In this document: one piece after another, positions 9,172-18,910 of the stretch
Layout: the number at the start of each line of letters is the position of its first letter
Position numbering within the stretch: the stretch's first letter is position 1
DNA from: Nostoc sp. UHCC 0870
Lineage (GTDB): Bacteria; Cyanobacteriota; Cyanobacteriia; Cyanobacteriales; Nostocaceae
NCBI RefSeq assembly: GCF_022063185.1
Contig: NZ_CP091913.1
Span: forward strand, 2,729,501 to 2,793,500
Reading direction: 5' to 3'
DNA: 64,000 nucleotides
Position numbers and translations under genes: made by a program
The notes under the pieces: model-generated
Seen by the model: only the letters and a program-made list of their open reading frames with translations
Database searches by the model: none
What the model was told of the DNA's origin: nothing

Positions 9172-9438
9172 GATACAATTCTCCCTTTAAATAATTGGTG
9201 GCAGAAATATAGGCATGGGGGTAAAACAGTTATCAGTTATCAGGTATCAGGTATCACCCACTTGATAAATCTTCACTGTAGGACTTACGCAAGTGTGACA
9301 ATCGATGGTTGGTGCGTGACGCTATCATTCTCATGACTACGTTGAAATACTTTCGCCGCGTCACACACCCTACATCTACATAAAAAATATGCTAGTTGCG
9401 TAATTCCTAACTGATTTAGCTCCCCAGTCCCCAGTCCC

Positions 9439-10986
9439 CTAAAGCTCCAACCCACCTTTTTGTAATTTCTTGAATGGGTCTAAGACAAAATCAATTACCC
9501 GCCGTTGACGAATAATTACCTCTGCTGATGCTGTCTGACCAGGGGTTAAGAAAATACGTTTATTACCAGCTTGGATATATGGTTGATCTATAGTGATATT
9601 CATTTCGTAGGTTTCTACGTTTCCTTGGTTGGTGGTTTGGATCTTCGAGTCAGGAGAAATCCAGTTGACGCGCCCTTGCACCACACCATAATCTTGGAAA
9701 GGATAAGCATCAAACTTGATTTTAACTGGCATTCCCACCTTCAAGAACCCGCTTTGTTGGCTGGGCATTTGGGCTTTGAGAATTAAAGGTGTATTTTGTG
9801 GTGCGATTTGAGCTACTATCTGTCCTGGTTCGACTACGGGGCCTGGTTTTTCTACAGGCAACTCAAAAATTACACCATCAATAGGCGATCGCACTATTCT
9901 TTGTTGTAGTTGTAGCTTAAATGATGCAATCTGGCTCTTGGTCTGCGCTATTTCAGATTGCAAGTTAGTGATTTGGCTTTGGAGGTCTTTGAGCTGTTCT
10001 TGGCTTTTAAGGACTGCCAATTTACCCGCTTGGACAACCCCTTGATAACTACTTAGCTGCTCTTGCAGACGTAGTTGTGCTTGCTGAATTTCTGCTTGAA
10101 TTTGACTAATAGTTGCTTGGTAGCGATTTACTTCTTCTCTTAAACGCAACTTTGCTTGCGTAATCTCTGCATGAGCTTGCAGCAGAGAGCGTTTGCTATC
10201 TTCAGCAGAGTTTTCTAGTTCGACAATTTTAATTTGTGCGATCGCACCTTGTTTTAACAGATTATGATAGCGTGCAACTTCCCTTAAATCTCGCTGCAAA
10301 CGCCTTTGAGCCAAATTCTGGAGAACCTGAGTGGAATTAATTCTCTCCCTAGCCTGTTCTACCAGAGCTTGTTTTTCCAGTTTTTGTAAGTGATAGGTAC
10401 TTTTTTTACCATCTAAGTGCTGCTGGGCTTGATTCACTTGTGCCATTTTTTCCAAGGCTTGGGCTTGGTTTTGCTGTTCTTGGATATTAATGGCTAGCAT
10501 CAATTGGTTTTTCAGTAATTCCTGCTGCGCTTGCCGATTAGTTAATCCTTCTAACCTAGTTTCGGCTTGTTCTAGTTCCTTTTGTAAAACCTCAGCATCT
10601 AATTCTAATAAAACTTGTCCAGCCTGAACCGTCGCCCCTTCTTCCACGTTGACAGTTTTCACCTTACCAGCGACGGCAATACCTAGTTTCTGCGTTGCAC
10701 CCTTGGGTTCTAAACGCCCTCTGGCTGTTCCTGTTTCATCAACTTTGCTCAAAGATGCCCAAGGGATAAGAATCACAGCAAAGCTAATCAAGAGATAAAG
10801 CGTGGAACGAGTCCAGCGTTTGGGTAAGGCATCGAGTAATTCCTCAGTACCATAAAACCAATCATTATTCTCTTTTATCCCTTGATTTTGGTCATTAACA
10901 ATAGAACGAGATTCTTCAACACGTTGCAGATCATCTGGCTGTGATTTGACTAGCACAGATGATGAATTGTGGGATATGTGTGGCAT
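9439..10986 (-). CDS. HlyD-family membrane-fusion protein
   Basis: A 515-residue periplasmic adaptor of a type I secretion system. One N-terminal membrane helix (about residues 60-80, LYLLISFAVILIPWASL) is followed by a lipoyl half (GAVxKV-like GKVKTVNVEEGATVQAGQ), a very long Gln/Leu/Ala-rich coiled-coil hairpin (about 130-350), the second lipoyl half (IVRSPIDGVIFELPVEKPG) and a beta-barrel domain. It sits directly downstream of the ABC exporter gene at 11223-14267 and would couple it to an outer-membrane TolC-type channel (HgdD in Nostoc) encoded elsewhere. Confidence 0.92.
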   Translation of the reverse strand: MPHISHNSSSVLVKSQPDDLQRVEESRSIVNDQNQGIKENNDWFYGTEELLDALPKRWTRSTLYLLISFAVILIPWASLSKVDETGTARGRLEPKGATQKLGIAVAGKVKTVNVEEGATVQAGQVLLELDAEVLQKELEQAETRLEGLTNRQAQQELLKNQLMLAINIQEQQNQAQALEKMAQVNQAQQHLDGKKSTYHLQKLEKQALVEQARERINSTQVLQNLAQRRLQRDLREVARYHNLLKQGAIAQIKIVELENSAEDSKRSLLQAHAEITQAKLRLREEVNRYQATISQIQAEIQQAQLRLQEQLSSYQGVVQAGKLAVLKSQEQLKDLQSQITNLQSEIAQTKSQIASFKLQLQQRIVRSPIDGVIFELPVEKPGPVVEPGQIVAQIAPQNTPLILKAQMPSQQSGFLKVGMPVKIKFDAYPFQDYGVVQGRVNWISPDSKIQTTNQGNVETYEMNITIDQPYIQAGNKRIFLTPGQTASAEVIIRQRRVIDFVLDPFKKLQKGGLEL

Positions 10987-11185
10987 AAATTACTCTGAAG
11001 GGAGACTGGGGACTGGGGACTAGGGACTGGGGAACTCGGGGCCCCCTCTGGGGATAAGGGGCAATGGGGATTGGGGAATAGAAAGGAAGAAGAACTATTA
11101 CCCAATGCCCGATATCCCATACCCTTTTTGCTCCATGCCCATTTTCTTAAGAATTTCCCAGTAATATCCAAGGCAACAAATTCTT

Positions 11186-11233
11186 AATTACGAATTACGA
11201 ATTACGAATTACGAATTACGAATTACGAATTAC
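11186..11233. repeat. Heptamer tandem repeat (AATTACG)n overlapping a stop codon
   Basis: Six perfect AATTACG units plus a partial one. The last units lie inside the end of the ABC exporter gene, so the repeat supplies its final Asn-Ser codons and TAA stop. Confidence 0.9.
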
Positions 11234-14200
11234 TTGCCAGTTGCTGTTGGTTCAGGTAAAAGTAATGGCCTTTTCGTGTGATTAATTGATCGTGAGTACC
11301 GCTTTCGACTAATAAGCCACGATCTAAGACTAAAATTAAATCAGCATGACGCACGGTAGACAGACGGTGGGCAATAATTACACTGGTGCGTCCTTGAAGG
11401 ATAGTTTTCAGGTTATTTTGAATCAGACGTTCCGATTCGGAATCAAGGTGACTGGTTGCTTCATCTAAAAGCAATAAGCGGGGATCACCTACCAAAGCAC
11501 GAGCTATGGCTAGGCGTTGCCGTTGTCCGCCAGATAACATACCGCCACCTTCGCCAATTTGGGCTTCATAACCCATTGGCAATCGTTGTATAAAGTCATC
11601 AGCCCCGGCTAATCGCGCCGCCGTTATCACTTGTTCTAAGGTAGCTTCGGGGTGAGCAATGCTGATATTTTCGCGGATTGTACCGCCGAATAAAAAGGTG
11701 TCTTGGTCCACTACACCAATTTGAGAACGGAGCGATCGCAGGGCTATACTAGTCACATCGTTACTATCAATCAACACTTTGCCATCTGTCGGCAGATATA
11801 GCCCTAAAATTAATTTAAACAATGTGGTTTTACCAGAACCGCTACGCCCTACGACAGCAACGGTTTGCTCTGGTTTAATTTCAAAGCTGAGATTTTCTAG
11901 GACATTAATATCACTCTCTGGATGATAGCGGAAGGTGACATTTTCAAAGCGGATACTACCAGTTAACCGAGTTAAAAATTGCCGGGGGTGATGTTGTAAG
12001 TCTTCTTCTGGTTCGGCTTCGAGAATATCATTGATGCGTTCTGTAGAAATTGTCACCTCTTGTAATTGATTCCACAGCACGACTAGACGCTGAAAGGGTC
12101 GAATAATGTTACCCAACAGCATATTAAAGGCAACTAACTGACCAATGGTGAGTTGATTTTGAATCACCAACCACGCCCCCAACCACAATAAGCTGGTAGT
12201 GACTAGGGTTTCAATTGCGGAACTAAAAATCTGTAACTGGTTACTGATAATCTGCCCAGCAAAGGTCTTTCTAATCACATTATTCAGCAGTTCTTCCCAA
12301 TGCCAACGCACACTCTGCTCAATCGCCATCGAACGAATTGAGCGAATCCCACTCAGGGATTGAATTAGATAACTATTTTCGTTGGCGGTAGCACTAAAAA
12401 CTTCCCGGCTAATGCGGCGTAAAAACGGTGTAGCAACAAGTGCTAATAATACAAACGGCGGCACGATCGCTAAACTGACCATTGCCATAGACGCACTATA
12501 CCAAAACATCAGCCCCACGTAAACGAACACCGTCAGTAAATCCAAAATAATGGAGAGGGCTTCCCCAGTCAAAAAACGCTGGATTTTTTGGTTTTCTTGG
12601 ACGCGGGAGACGATATCTCCCACATAACGCGATTCAAAAAACGCTAGGGGTAAACGGAAGGTATGTTTAATAAAACCTACCAACAGTGACACACTAATGC
12701 GGTTGGCTGTATGGTCTAGTAAATATTGCCTGAGTCCATTAACTGCGACGCGGAATAAGCCAAAAATCATCAACCCTAAACCCACGGCGTTTAAAGTCAA
12801 CGTACTACCCTGGACAATGACTCTATCTAATAACAACTGGGTAAATAACGGCGTAATCAGTCCCAAAAACTGAATTAATACCGAAGCCCCAAATACTTCT
12901 AGCAGCACTCTGGAGTGAGGTCTGACTAACTCAAACATCTGCCAGAATGGGGTACTGGTTTCTTGAGCCTCTTGTAGTTGGGTAGTGGGTTGCAATAACA
13001 AAGCGTAGCCAGTCCAGCCTGCTTTAAAGTCTGCCAGAGTGAGGCTACGTTGCCCAATAGCTGGGTCACAAACAATAACGTGTTTTTTGGTAACTTCGTA
13101 AACTACGATGTAGTGCTTATTTTCCCAATGGGCGATCGCAGGTAAGGTTTGTTGTGCTAACTTATCCAAACTGGCTTTCACTGGACGGGTAGTAAAACCT
13201 ATTGTCTCTGCGGCTGTGGTTAAACCTTTGAGGGATGCACCATTGCGGCTAACATTGGCTAAATCCCGAATGCGATTCACGCTTAAGTTTTTACCCCAGT
13301 AGCGGCTAACCATGACTAAACAAGCTGCACCACAGTCAGCTGCACTTTGTTGTTCAAATAATGGATAGCGTTTGGTAATCCTTCCCCACCAATGTCCTAC
13401 CCTCACTTTCGGGCTGGGAAAATATGCACGGCGAAATTTGGGTTTTTCTGAAGGGGGGGGTTGTAGAGATGCGATATATCGCGTCTCTACAACCGGGGAT
13501 GGGGAGGGGTTACTTTCAATACTAACACTAGATTCTGGAAATTCTCTTAACTGCGGCCAGTATTCTAGTGCTATTTGCCAATTGGTATTTTTGAGAACAT
13601 ACACAATTGCTGATTGTGTGGTGACTTGCCAATTACCTACATTTGCAGATGTGGTGATTGTTCCCGGTGTAAATCTGCGTCCTTGGGTATCGGTTAATTC
13701 TCCTCGCAGCCAAAGCCAGAGTTTAGTATCTTGCAAAAGCGACTGGGGAAGTGAACCACTAGCTAAAGTCTGACGTTCAAATAAAAACAATGCTCTCAAG
13801 GCATCTTCGATAGAAGTATTTTCAGGCAGTAAGGTATTTTGGTTACAGAAAACCAATAAATCCCAAGTTTCTGCCCGTTTTTTTAGGCGATCGTTAATGC
13901 TAGGATGTTCACTGATCAGTCCTTGTAATCTAGATTGCGGCAGATAAGCAAGTTTTAAATTAACAGAAGCCCTAGCAACATAAGGACTAAATTCTTCTTC
14001 GGGAAATAAACTCAGTTCACCAAAAGACGCTCCTGTTGAGAGGGTAGTGATCAAGTTCAAAGAACTATCTAGTAATCTTACTTTACCTCCAAGGATGATG
14101 TAAATTCCCGCCGATGCTGTAGCAGCTTGCCAAAACTGTTTAGCAATTGGCGGTTCAATAATTTCCAATCCTTGGATACACTTAGCAAGTTCATTTTCTG

Positions 14201-14267
14201 TCAACGACTCACCCAAGGTTTGAGTAAGTTGTTGCGCTAAATATTGCTGAGAAAAACCTGACGACAT
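11223..14267 (-). CDS. Peptidase-containing ABC exporter with N-terminal cNMP-binding-like domain (HetC-like)
   Basis: A 1014-residue bacteriocin-type exporter. Domains in order: a cyclic-nucleotide-binding-like region (about 35-120, GIYIILGGKVRLLD and GASFGELSLF), a linker, a C39 peptidase (about 300-425) with catalytic Cys312 in DCGAACL, His in NKHYIVV and Asp in CDPAIG, a six-helix membrane domain (about 450-740), and an ATPase with GRSGSGKTT, LSGGQRQR, LLLLDEATSHLD and AHRLST. It should cleave double-glycine leaders and export the peptide. The HlyD gene follows. Residues 258-270 of the linker are encoded by a palindromic repeat inserted in frame, and the stop lies in a heptamer repeat. 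Confidence 0.92.
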   Translation of the reverse strand: MSSGFSQQYLAQQLTQTLGESLTENELAKCIQGLEIIEPPIAKQFWQAATASAGIYIILGGKVRLLDSSLNLITTLSTGASFGELSLFPEEEFSPYVARASVNLKLAYLPQSRLQGLISEHPSINDRLKKRAETWDLLVFCNQNTLLPENTSIEDALRALFLFERQTLASGSLPQSLLQDTKLWLWLRGELTDTQGRRFTPGTITTSANVGNWQVTTQSAIVYVLKNTNWQIALEYWPQLREFPESSVSIESNPSPSPVVETRYIASLQPPPSEKPKFRRAYFPSPKVRVGHWWGRITKRYPLFEQQSAADCGAACLVMVSRYWGKNLSVNRIRDLANVSRNGASLKGLTTAAETIGFTTRPVKASLDKLAQQTLPAIAHWENKHYIVVYEVTKKHVIVCDPAIGQRSLTLADFKAGWTGYALLLQPTTQLQEAQETSTPFWQMFELVRPHSRVLLEVFGASVLIQFLGLITPLFTQLLLDRVIVQGSTLTLNAVGLGLMIFGLFRVAVNGLRQYLLDHTANRISVSLLVGFIKHTFRLPLAFFESRYVGDIVSRVQENQKIQRFLTGEALSIILDLLTVFVYVGLMFWYSASMAMVSLAIVPPFVLLALVATPFLRRISREVFSATANENSYLIQSLSGIRSIRSMAIEQSVRWHWEELLNNVIRKTFAGQIISNQLQIFSSAIETLVTTSLLWLGAWLVIQNQLTIGQLVAFNMLLGNIIRPFQRLVVLWNQLQEVTISTERINDILEAEPEEDLQHHPRQFLTRLTGSIRFENVTFRYHPESDINVLENLSFEIKPEQTVAVVGRSGSGKTTLFKLILGLYLPTDGKVLIDSNDVTSIALRSLRSQIGVVDQDTFLFGGTIRENISIAHPEATLEQVITAARLAGADDFIQRLPMGYEAQIGEGGGMLSGGQRQRLAIARALVGDPRLLLLDEATSHLDSESERLIQNNLKTILQGRTSVIIAHRLSTVRHADLILVLDRGLLVESGTHDQLITRKGHYFYLNQQQLASNS
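13459..13494. repeat. 36-bp palindromic repeat inside a coding region
   Basis: A near-perfect palindrome (one mismatch) with arms GGTTGTAGAGA and TCTCTACAACC around GCGATATATCGC. This type is common between genes in Nostoc. Here it lies within the linker between the cNMP-like and peptidase domains of the exporter and keeps the reading frame. Confidence 0.85.
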
Positions 14268-14418
14268 GGGGAATTAACAATTCAAGATTCAAAATAATGT
14301 ATGAGATGCAAACCAGCTAAAAAATAAAAAATCGGGGATTGGGTATTGGGCAATAGTCATGATTTTTATACTCTGATTTCCTACTGCCTATTCCCCATTC
14401 CCTATTCTCTACTCCCTT

Positions 14419-15018
14419 CTAATTACTGCTTTGCATCAAATTAAATGACCAGTTCAGAGGCGATTCAGATTGAGATTTTAAATCAGAAATGGTAATATTA
14501 TTGTCTGAGTCTGTCTCGGTAACTTGAGGACGGTTATTTTTAGGTTTCGTAGAAAGTCCCATTTGTTTTAACAGGCGATTGATATGGCGATCGCTAATAG
14601 AAATTCCCAGTTCTGATGCTAAATGTTTACTTAACCATTGTGCTGTCCAATGGGTAAAAGCATAACCATAATCACGAGGACTATTACTCACTAATTCCTT
14701 CAATCTATCCATATATTGGTTATTCACAATTTTGGGTCTACCTATCGGCCGCTCATTCCATTTGTGTGCTAAACCTGCTTCAGCTATGCCAATCCAATAA
14801 CGCGCCATTTCTTGAGAACAGCCCAATTTCTCACAGATTTGACTTTGTGATGTCCCCATGTCAGCCAGTAACATAATTTCAATGCGTTTGCGATATTCTG
14901 GCTGCAAATTGGTTTGTAAATGCTTAAGTAAAGCTTTCCGTTGAAAGGGAGTTAAAAACTTGCTTTCGTGCAAGTCATAACCTTCAATAAATTGCTCTTG
15001 ATGAAAATATTCAGACAT
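14419..15018 (-). CDS. Helix-turn-helix protein of transposase-like (IS630 N-domain) type
   Basis: A 199-residue protein with two DNA-binding parts: a homeodomain-like HTH (about 45-85, RIEIMLLADMGTSQSQICEKLGCSQEMARYWI) and a winged-helix segment (about 90-155, GRPKIVNNQYMDRLKELV, then HWTAQWLSKHLASELGISISDRHINRLLKQMGL). This layout is found at the N-terminus of IS630-family transposases, but no DDE catalytic domain follows, so it looks like a regulator. It lies upstream of the C39 exporter on the same strand and may control it. The C-terminal 40 residues look disordered. Confidence 0.75.
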   Translation of the reverse strand: MSEYFHQEQFIEGYDLHESKFLTPFQRKALLKHLQTNLQPEYRKRIEIMLLADMGTSQSQICEKLGCSQEMARYWIGIAEAGLAHKWNERPIGRPKIVNNQYMDRLKELVSNSPRDYGYAFTHWTAQWLSKHLASELGISISDRHINRLLKQMGLSTKPKNNRPQVTETDSDNNITISDLKSQSESPLNWSFNLMQSSN

Positions 15019-15975
15019 AATTATTACCAGGTAATGTCTAATGTATGTTTAGGTCAAAGTTTCAAATTCATCAGGTTTAGTGGGCTATTTTAAGTTTTTA
15101 ACCTGCATAGGAACAGCTACTGCTAAATATTGCAAGGTATTAGCCTCTGACTAGCACAATATGAAAGAAATACTCAGCTTCCCTCTTCACTGTCATCTAT
15201 GACCTGTGTTTCTTTGAAGTTTATGTGATGACAAGTGTTTACCCTCTTTTTATTTCATGAATTAGGGGGTTATTTGCAAGTATTCAAGATTCAAAAGCCT
15301 CAAAAACGCAATATCAAGTTCATGATAAAACTGCGTTGTTAAGTAACTCCCAATCAATTCTCATTTCGGAATCATTATGGCTGAGAATATGATCATTGAG
15401 TAAATAAAAGTCAGTCAACCTGATCAAATATGCTGCAAGCATACTTATCTTTTTCCCCGATAAACAGCAGTATCTGGTAAAACACCTCAAAAATTCACCT
15501 CAATTACTTGATAAATTTTCCTGAACAATGGTGTCATGTTGGTATTGATTTCAACCAAAATAATTGGTTGCTAATTTCAGGAAATCTATCTCAAGTTTGA
15601 TGATAATTTTGTTGTCAGGATGTTGCTAAAACCTGGAATGTAGGTAAAAACTCTATGAGTAAATATTTAAGTTGTTGAGATTACGAGTACCACTCAGAAA
15701 AATATGTAGTTAGATGTCAATGCAAGTACAGGTTACTGACATCAACCTAACACAACACTGGCTATTGTTTCATTAGCAGACTATGAGTAATCTGCTATTC
15801 ACCTGGCAAACATTAACGGAAAAGTGACAGTCTCTGAATTTAGTTATTTAACCTACTACTATTTTTTTAGAAATTTTCTGAAGGCTAGTCAATAGTTTTT
15901 ATCTGAAAAAAGTAAAGTTCATCAAATCTTTATTAAAATTTTACCAAAAAATGAAATATAGCTAATTTATGTTTC

Positions 15976-16025
15976 GTAGTAAGGACTTTAGTCCTTAGAA
16001 AAATCAGGACTAAAGTCCTTACTAC
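15976..16025. repeat. 50-bp palindromic repeat (GTAGTAAGGACTTTAGTCCT family)
   Basis: Arms GTAGTAAGGACTTTAGTCCT and its perfect inverse AGGACTAAAGTCCTTACTAC flank a 10-nt centre. Each arm is itself partly self-complementary (AGGACTTTAGTCCT). A diverged version of the same two arms flanks the IS200/IS605 copy at 17663-19035. Confidence 0.85.
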
Positions 16026-16143
16026 AAACTTGATGACCTACTAGACGGTAGAGATTTTTATGCAGTCCTGAGAAAAGCCTTCGCGCCAGCATTCCCGTAG
16101 GGTAGAAACTGGAATTTAACTGAGAATTAAGTCAACAATTCAA

Positions 16144-16168
16144 GGTGTGTTACGCCGCATAACGCACC
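16144..16168. repeat. Dispersed hairpin repeat (GGTGTGTTA...TAACGCACC)
   Basis: GGTGTGTTACG and CATAACGCACC form a short hairpin. A relative is at 37537-37564 (GGTGTGTTATGG...CTAACGCAC). Confidence 0.55.
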
Positions 16169-16264
16169 CTATCGACCATTTACATTTCTTCATATACATT
16201 TAATTTTTCTCATCGACTTACTTATCTTATTCTCAAGATATCCCTAATATGTCACTATTAGGAA

Positions 16265-16993
16265 TTAAATAAATCGATTATTTGATTCTATCAATAACCA
16301 TTTTTGGAACATATTATTAAGGATTTCTTGATATTTTTCATTTGTTAATTCAGCAGGTAAAAATTCTTCTACTATCAAAAGGTGATAACCGTATTCAGTC
16401 TTTAAAGGGCCGATTAACTGTTGAGGCTGAGTCCTAAATACAACAGCAGCTATATCTTTTGGTAGGTTATAGCGATATAGATTACCTTCGTAACCACACT
16501 TTTGTTTACGTAAAATATCTACATCATAAAGATGTGCAGCTTCATAAAAACTAATTTCTCTATCTTCAATTTGATAATAAATCTCTTGAGCAAGCTTTTC
16601 AGAGTCTACAATAATTTGATAGAGAATAACTTGCTCAAACTCTAGTTTATTTTGGTTAAAAAAAGCTTCTACTTCTTCCGCAAATAATATATTAGCTAAT
16701 TTTTGGGACAACAGGCGATCGCAAATTCCCATTTCCCAATCATCAGTCGTCACCAACTCATCCTGTAACCACGCCATTGTATCGGCGGCTTTCTCTAAAT
16801 GCTTCTCACGACGTTGGCGGTTAGCCTCAGCTTCAATTTCTGCTACTGTCACTATAATCCCACGTTCCTCAGCAACTTGCCAAATCACCTTGTTAAACAA
16901 AATTTTTTGATGAAATTCCTTTAAATTCATCTCTTTTTTGAGAGCGTTAACAACTTCCTCTGGTGTAATCAATACTTGCTTTGGTTCGTTCAT
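16265..16993 (-). CDS. Parvulin-type peptidyl-prolyl isomerase, exporter-associated (2)
   Basis: A 242-residue paralogue of the protein at 8419-9171. It has the same N-terminal helical half (EIEAEANRQRREKHLEKAADTMAWLQDELVT) and C-terminal parvulin half (REISFYEAAHLY, QKCGYEGNLYRYNLPKDIAAVVF, GPLKTEYGYHLLIVEEF), and no signal peptide. It lies between hetP (separated by an IS element) and the HTH gene, all on the minus strand. A role with the peptidase exporters is inferred from position and from the paralogue next to HlyD. Confidence 0.78.
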   Translation of the reverse strand: MNEPKQVLITPEEVVNALKKEMNLKEFHQKILFNKVIWQVAEERGIIVTVAEIEAEANRQRREKHLEKAADTMAWLQDELVTTDDWEMGICDRLLSQKLANILFAEEVEAFFNQNKLEFEQVILYQIIVDSEKLAQEIYYQIEDREISFYEAAHLYDVDILRKQKCGYEGNLYRYNLPKDIAAVVFRTQPQQLIGPLKTEYGYHLLIVEEFLPAELTNEKYQEILNNMFQKWLLIESNNRFI

Positions 16994-17046
16994 TTTTTCG
17001 TCTTTCTAGAAAACTCAATAATATACCCATTTTTTAGTAAATAAAA

Positions 17047-17085
17047 AAGCAGGAAGCATTCATATTTTTTAGCTTCCTGCATTTG
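17047..17085 (-). terminator. Intrinsic terminator
   Basis: A 9-bp stem, GCAGGAAGC paired with GCTTCCTGC, is followed on the minus strand by TTTTTT. It sits upstream of the second parvulin gene and insulates it from transcripts arriving from the hetP/IS side. Confidence 0.65.
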
Positions 17086-17196
17086 TAAGATTTGTTGTAT
17101 AAGTTACAAGTTTATCAATTGGAGGTAATCCCATCTGAGATGACGAAGATTACAGATTTTGAAACAAAAGTGTAAGAACTAGCGGTTCTACTATCC

Positions 17197-17448
17197 ATGA
17201 CAAAAATTAAACGATTACTATGTCTCTTCTGACTTTTACTGGTAGTTCTAGGAATAGAGTATGCTGATGCACAAAATAACCAGTAACAGTTCGGAAATTC
17301 ATCTACATTTCCTCCACCATTCGGAAACTCGATAGGGAGCATTCAATGTGAAAATTGGAGAGGGCCAGCACTTCAATTTTCTTCTGCTCAAACTTCCTCA
17401 GAAAAAGAACTACTAGTAGCAATAGTTAATTTGTCATGTTTGCTTTAA
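17197..17448 (+). pseudogene. Decayed small secreted protein gene
   Basis: A single plus-strand frame of 83 codons reads as a signal peptide plus mature region, MTKIKRLLCLF, then LLLVVLGIEYADAQNNQ, then QFGNSSTFPPPFGNSIG and on to SCLL. It is broken by TGA at 17230-17232 (one step from TGG) and TAA at 17284-17286 (one step from CAA). The lysine-rich start, hydrophobic core and ADAQ cleavage-like site look like a real secreted protein with two nonsense mutations. Family not recognised. The opposite-strand ORF here is judged a shadow. Confidence 0.4.
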
Positions 17449-17711
17449 AAACTAATTACTTCAGCAACAGTAATCAGTTAGGTATATCTCATAGTCAGTT
17501 AATTAGTGATTAGACCCTTGAGAATGAGCTTGTCGGCTAATTACCTGATTTGAGTCGTTACCTTTAATGTATAAGATTTTATGGTTGAATATTTGCCACT
17601 TTGGCATAATTTAGTCATAAATTCAGCAAATGCTGACATTTAATGTAATATATTCAAGTTTTGTAGTGAGTATTTTAGTGCTTAGAAGTTTGAACCTCGC
17701 ATGACTAAAAG

Positions 17712-18413
17712 TCACGCGATTCCTGCTTCAACGATCTCTGCCTGAAGTAATTCAGGACTTACGAGTTCTCCACAGGCGTTTTTTATAACCTCCAGTGTAC
17801 CAACGGCGGTTAGTAATCTCAAACCCTCACTTAATATATTAAGTGCTGCGTTTTTATCCCTCAAATTGTAACTACTACAACTAGGACAAGACCATTCACG
17901 CAGCTTTAAATCCTTGACTAGTGGATTGATAGAACCACAACAGTTGCAAGTCTGAGATGAGGGATAAAACGTACCAACTTTTTGTACAATTCTGTCATGC
18001 CACAAAGCTTTGTATTCAAGCATAGTAACAAATTTAGACCAACTAGCGTCTGAAATACTCAAAGCTAATTTATGGTTCTTCACCATGTTGGCAACTCGCA
18101 AATCTTCTATACAGATGATACTGTTTTCTTTGATTAAACGAGTTGACAGTTTGTGCAAAAAGTCATCTCTCAGATTCGTAATGCGTTCATAGGTACGAGC
18201 CAGCTTGTTTTTCGCTTTGACTCTATTGTTACTACCTTTTACACTACGGGATAGTTTTTTATTTGCTTTACGTAATTTCCTTTTTTGAGTTCGGTAGTAT
18301 TTGGGATTATTTACAACCTCGCCATTGCTTGTAACAAGGTAAGATTTAATCCCCAGGTCTAAACCAATATTTTGAGCAACTTGAGGATACTTTTCTACCT
18401 CTGTCTCACACAA
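17712..18413 (-). pseudogene. tnpB: TnpB (IS200/IS605 RNA-guided nuclease), N-terminally truncated
   Basis: Encodes the C-terminal part of TnpB: Ruv[13 protein letters not shown], the [11 protein letters not shown] glutamate motif, the zinc finger CNCCGS...CPSCSS and the third acidic motif [10 protein letters not shown]. The frame continues upstream without a start ([22 protein letters not shown]) to about 18530 and runs straight into the 3' end of tnpA. The N-terminal wedge/REC region, usually over 100 residues, is therefore absent. An internal deletion joined tnpA to mid-tnpB. TnpB cleaves the donor joint guided by an RNA from the right end; without its N-terminus it is unlikely to be active. 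Confidence 0.82.
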
Positions 18414-18505
18414 AATGCTAGCAATATATTTACCTGACGAGATGCGAGTTACAGTAACGTTTACAAGTTTTCCAGTAATTTCCTGAGATTTATGGAACTT
18501 TACCC

Positions 18506-18910
18506 TTAAACGCTTTCTGCATTTTGGTTTTCTATGTATTTTTTGACTTGTGCTTCTGTATTTTCTGAAACAGTGCTTACAAAATAACTAGGATTCCAAA
18601 GATGACCTCCCCATAACTTTTTCTTGAGTTGAGGAAACTTTAAAAATAATTTCCTGGCTGATATTCCCTTTAACATTTTGACGATATTGGGGATAGTGTG
18701 CTGAGGTGTTGCAGAGACTAAAACGTGAACATGATCTTCTAGTACTTCAAGACTCTCAACCTTAAACTTGTAGAGAATTGCCGTCTCTACTAGAACCTCT
18801 TTCAGAAAATCGGCTATTTCATCTTTCAGTACATTGTGCCTATATTTGACACACCATACAATATGGTACTCGATTGCATAAACATAACCCCTGCCGTGCT
18901 TTATTTCCAT
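18506..18910 (-). CDS. tnpA: IS200/IS605 TnpA Y1 transposase
   Basis: A 134-residue HUH single-strand transposase. Visible: [14 protein letters not shown] near the start, the metal-binding HVHVLVS (HUH) motif near residue 61 and a C-terminal helix VKKYIENQN carrying the candidate catalytic Tyr. Length is typical. It excises and inserts single-stranded element DNA, recognising end hairpins. The last codons (NQNAESV) overlap the junction with the truncated tnpB, so the extreme C-terminus may have been altered by the deletion. Confidence 0.88.
   Translation of the reverse strand: MEIKHGRGYVYAIEYHIVWCVKYRHNVLKDEIADFLKEVLVETAILYKFKVESLEVLEDHVHVLVSATPQHTIPNIVKMLKGISARKLFLKFPQLKKKLWGGHLWNPSYFVSTVSENTEAQVKKYIENQNAESV

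Larger units (their letters stand above)
15019..16264. other. 1.25-kb non-coding interval
   Basis: No convincing ORF on either strand. I specifically looked for a short double-glycine leader peptide for the neighbouring exporters and found none. The interval holds the palindrome at 15976-16025 and the hairpin at 16144-16168; the rest is AT-rich and unremarkable. Confidence 0.6.

Noticed and set aside
15019..16264. Search for a double-glycine precursor peptide between the HTH and parvulin genes
   Set aside because: No frame of 40 or more codons with a leader-like pattern ending GG, GA or GS on either strand.
17115..17342. Minus-strand 75-codon ORF as a candidate exported peptide
   Set aside because: It is antisense to the broken signal-peptide frame, has no leader with a double-glycine site and no plausible ribosome-binding site; composition looks random.
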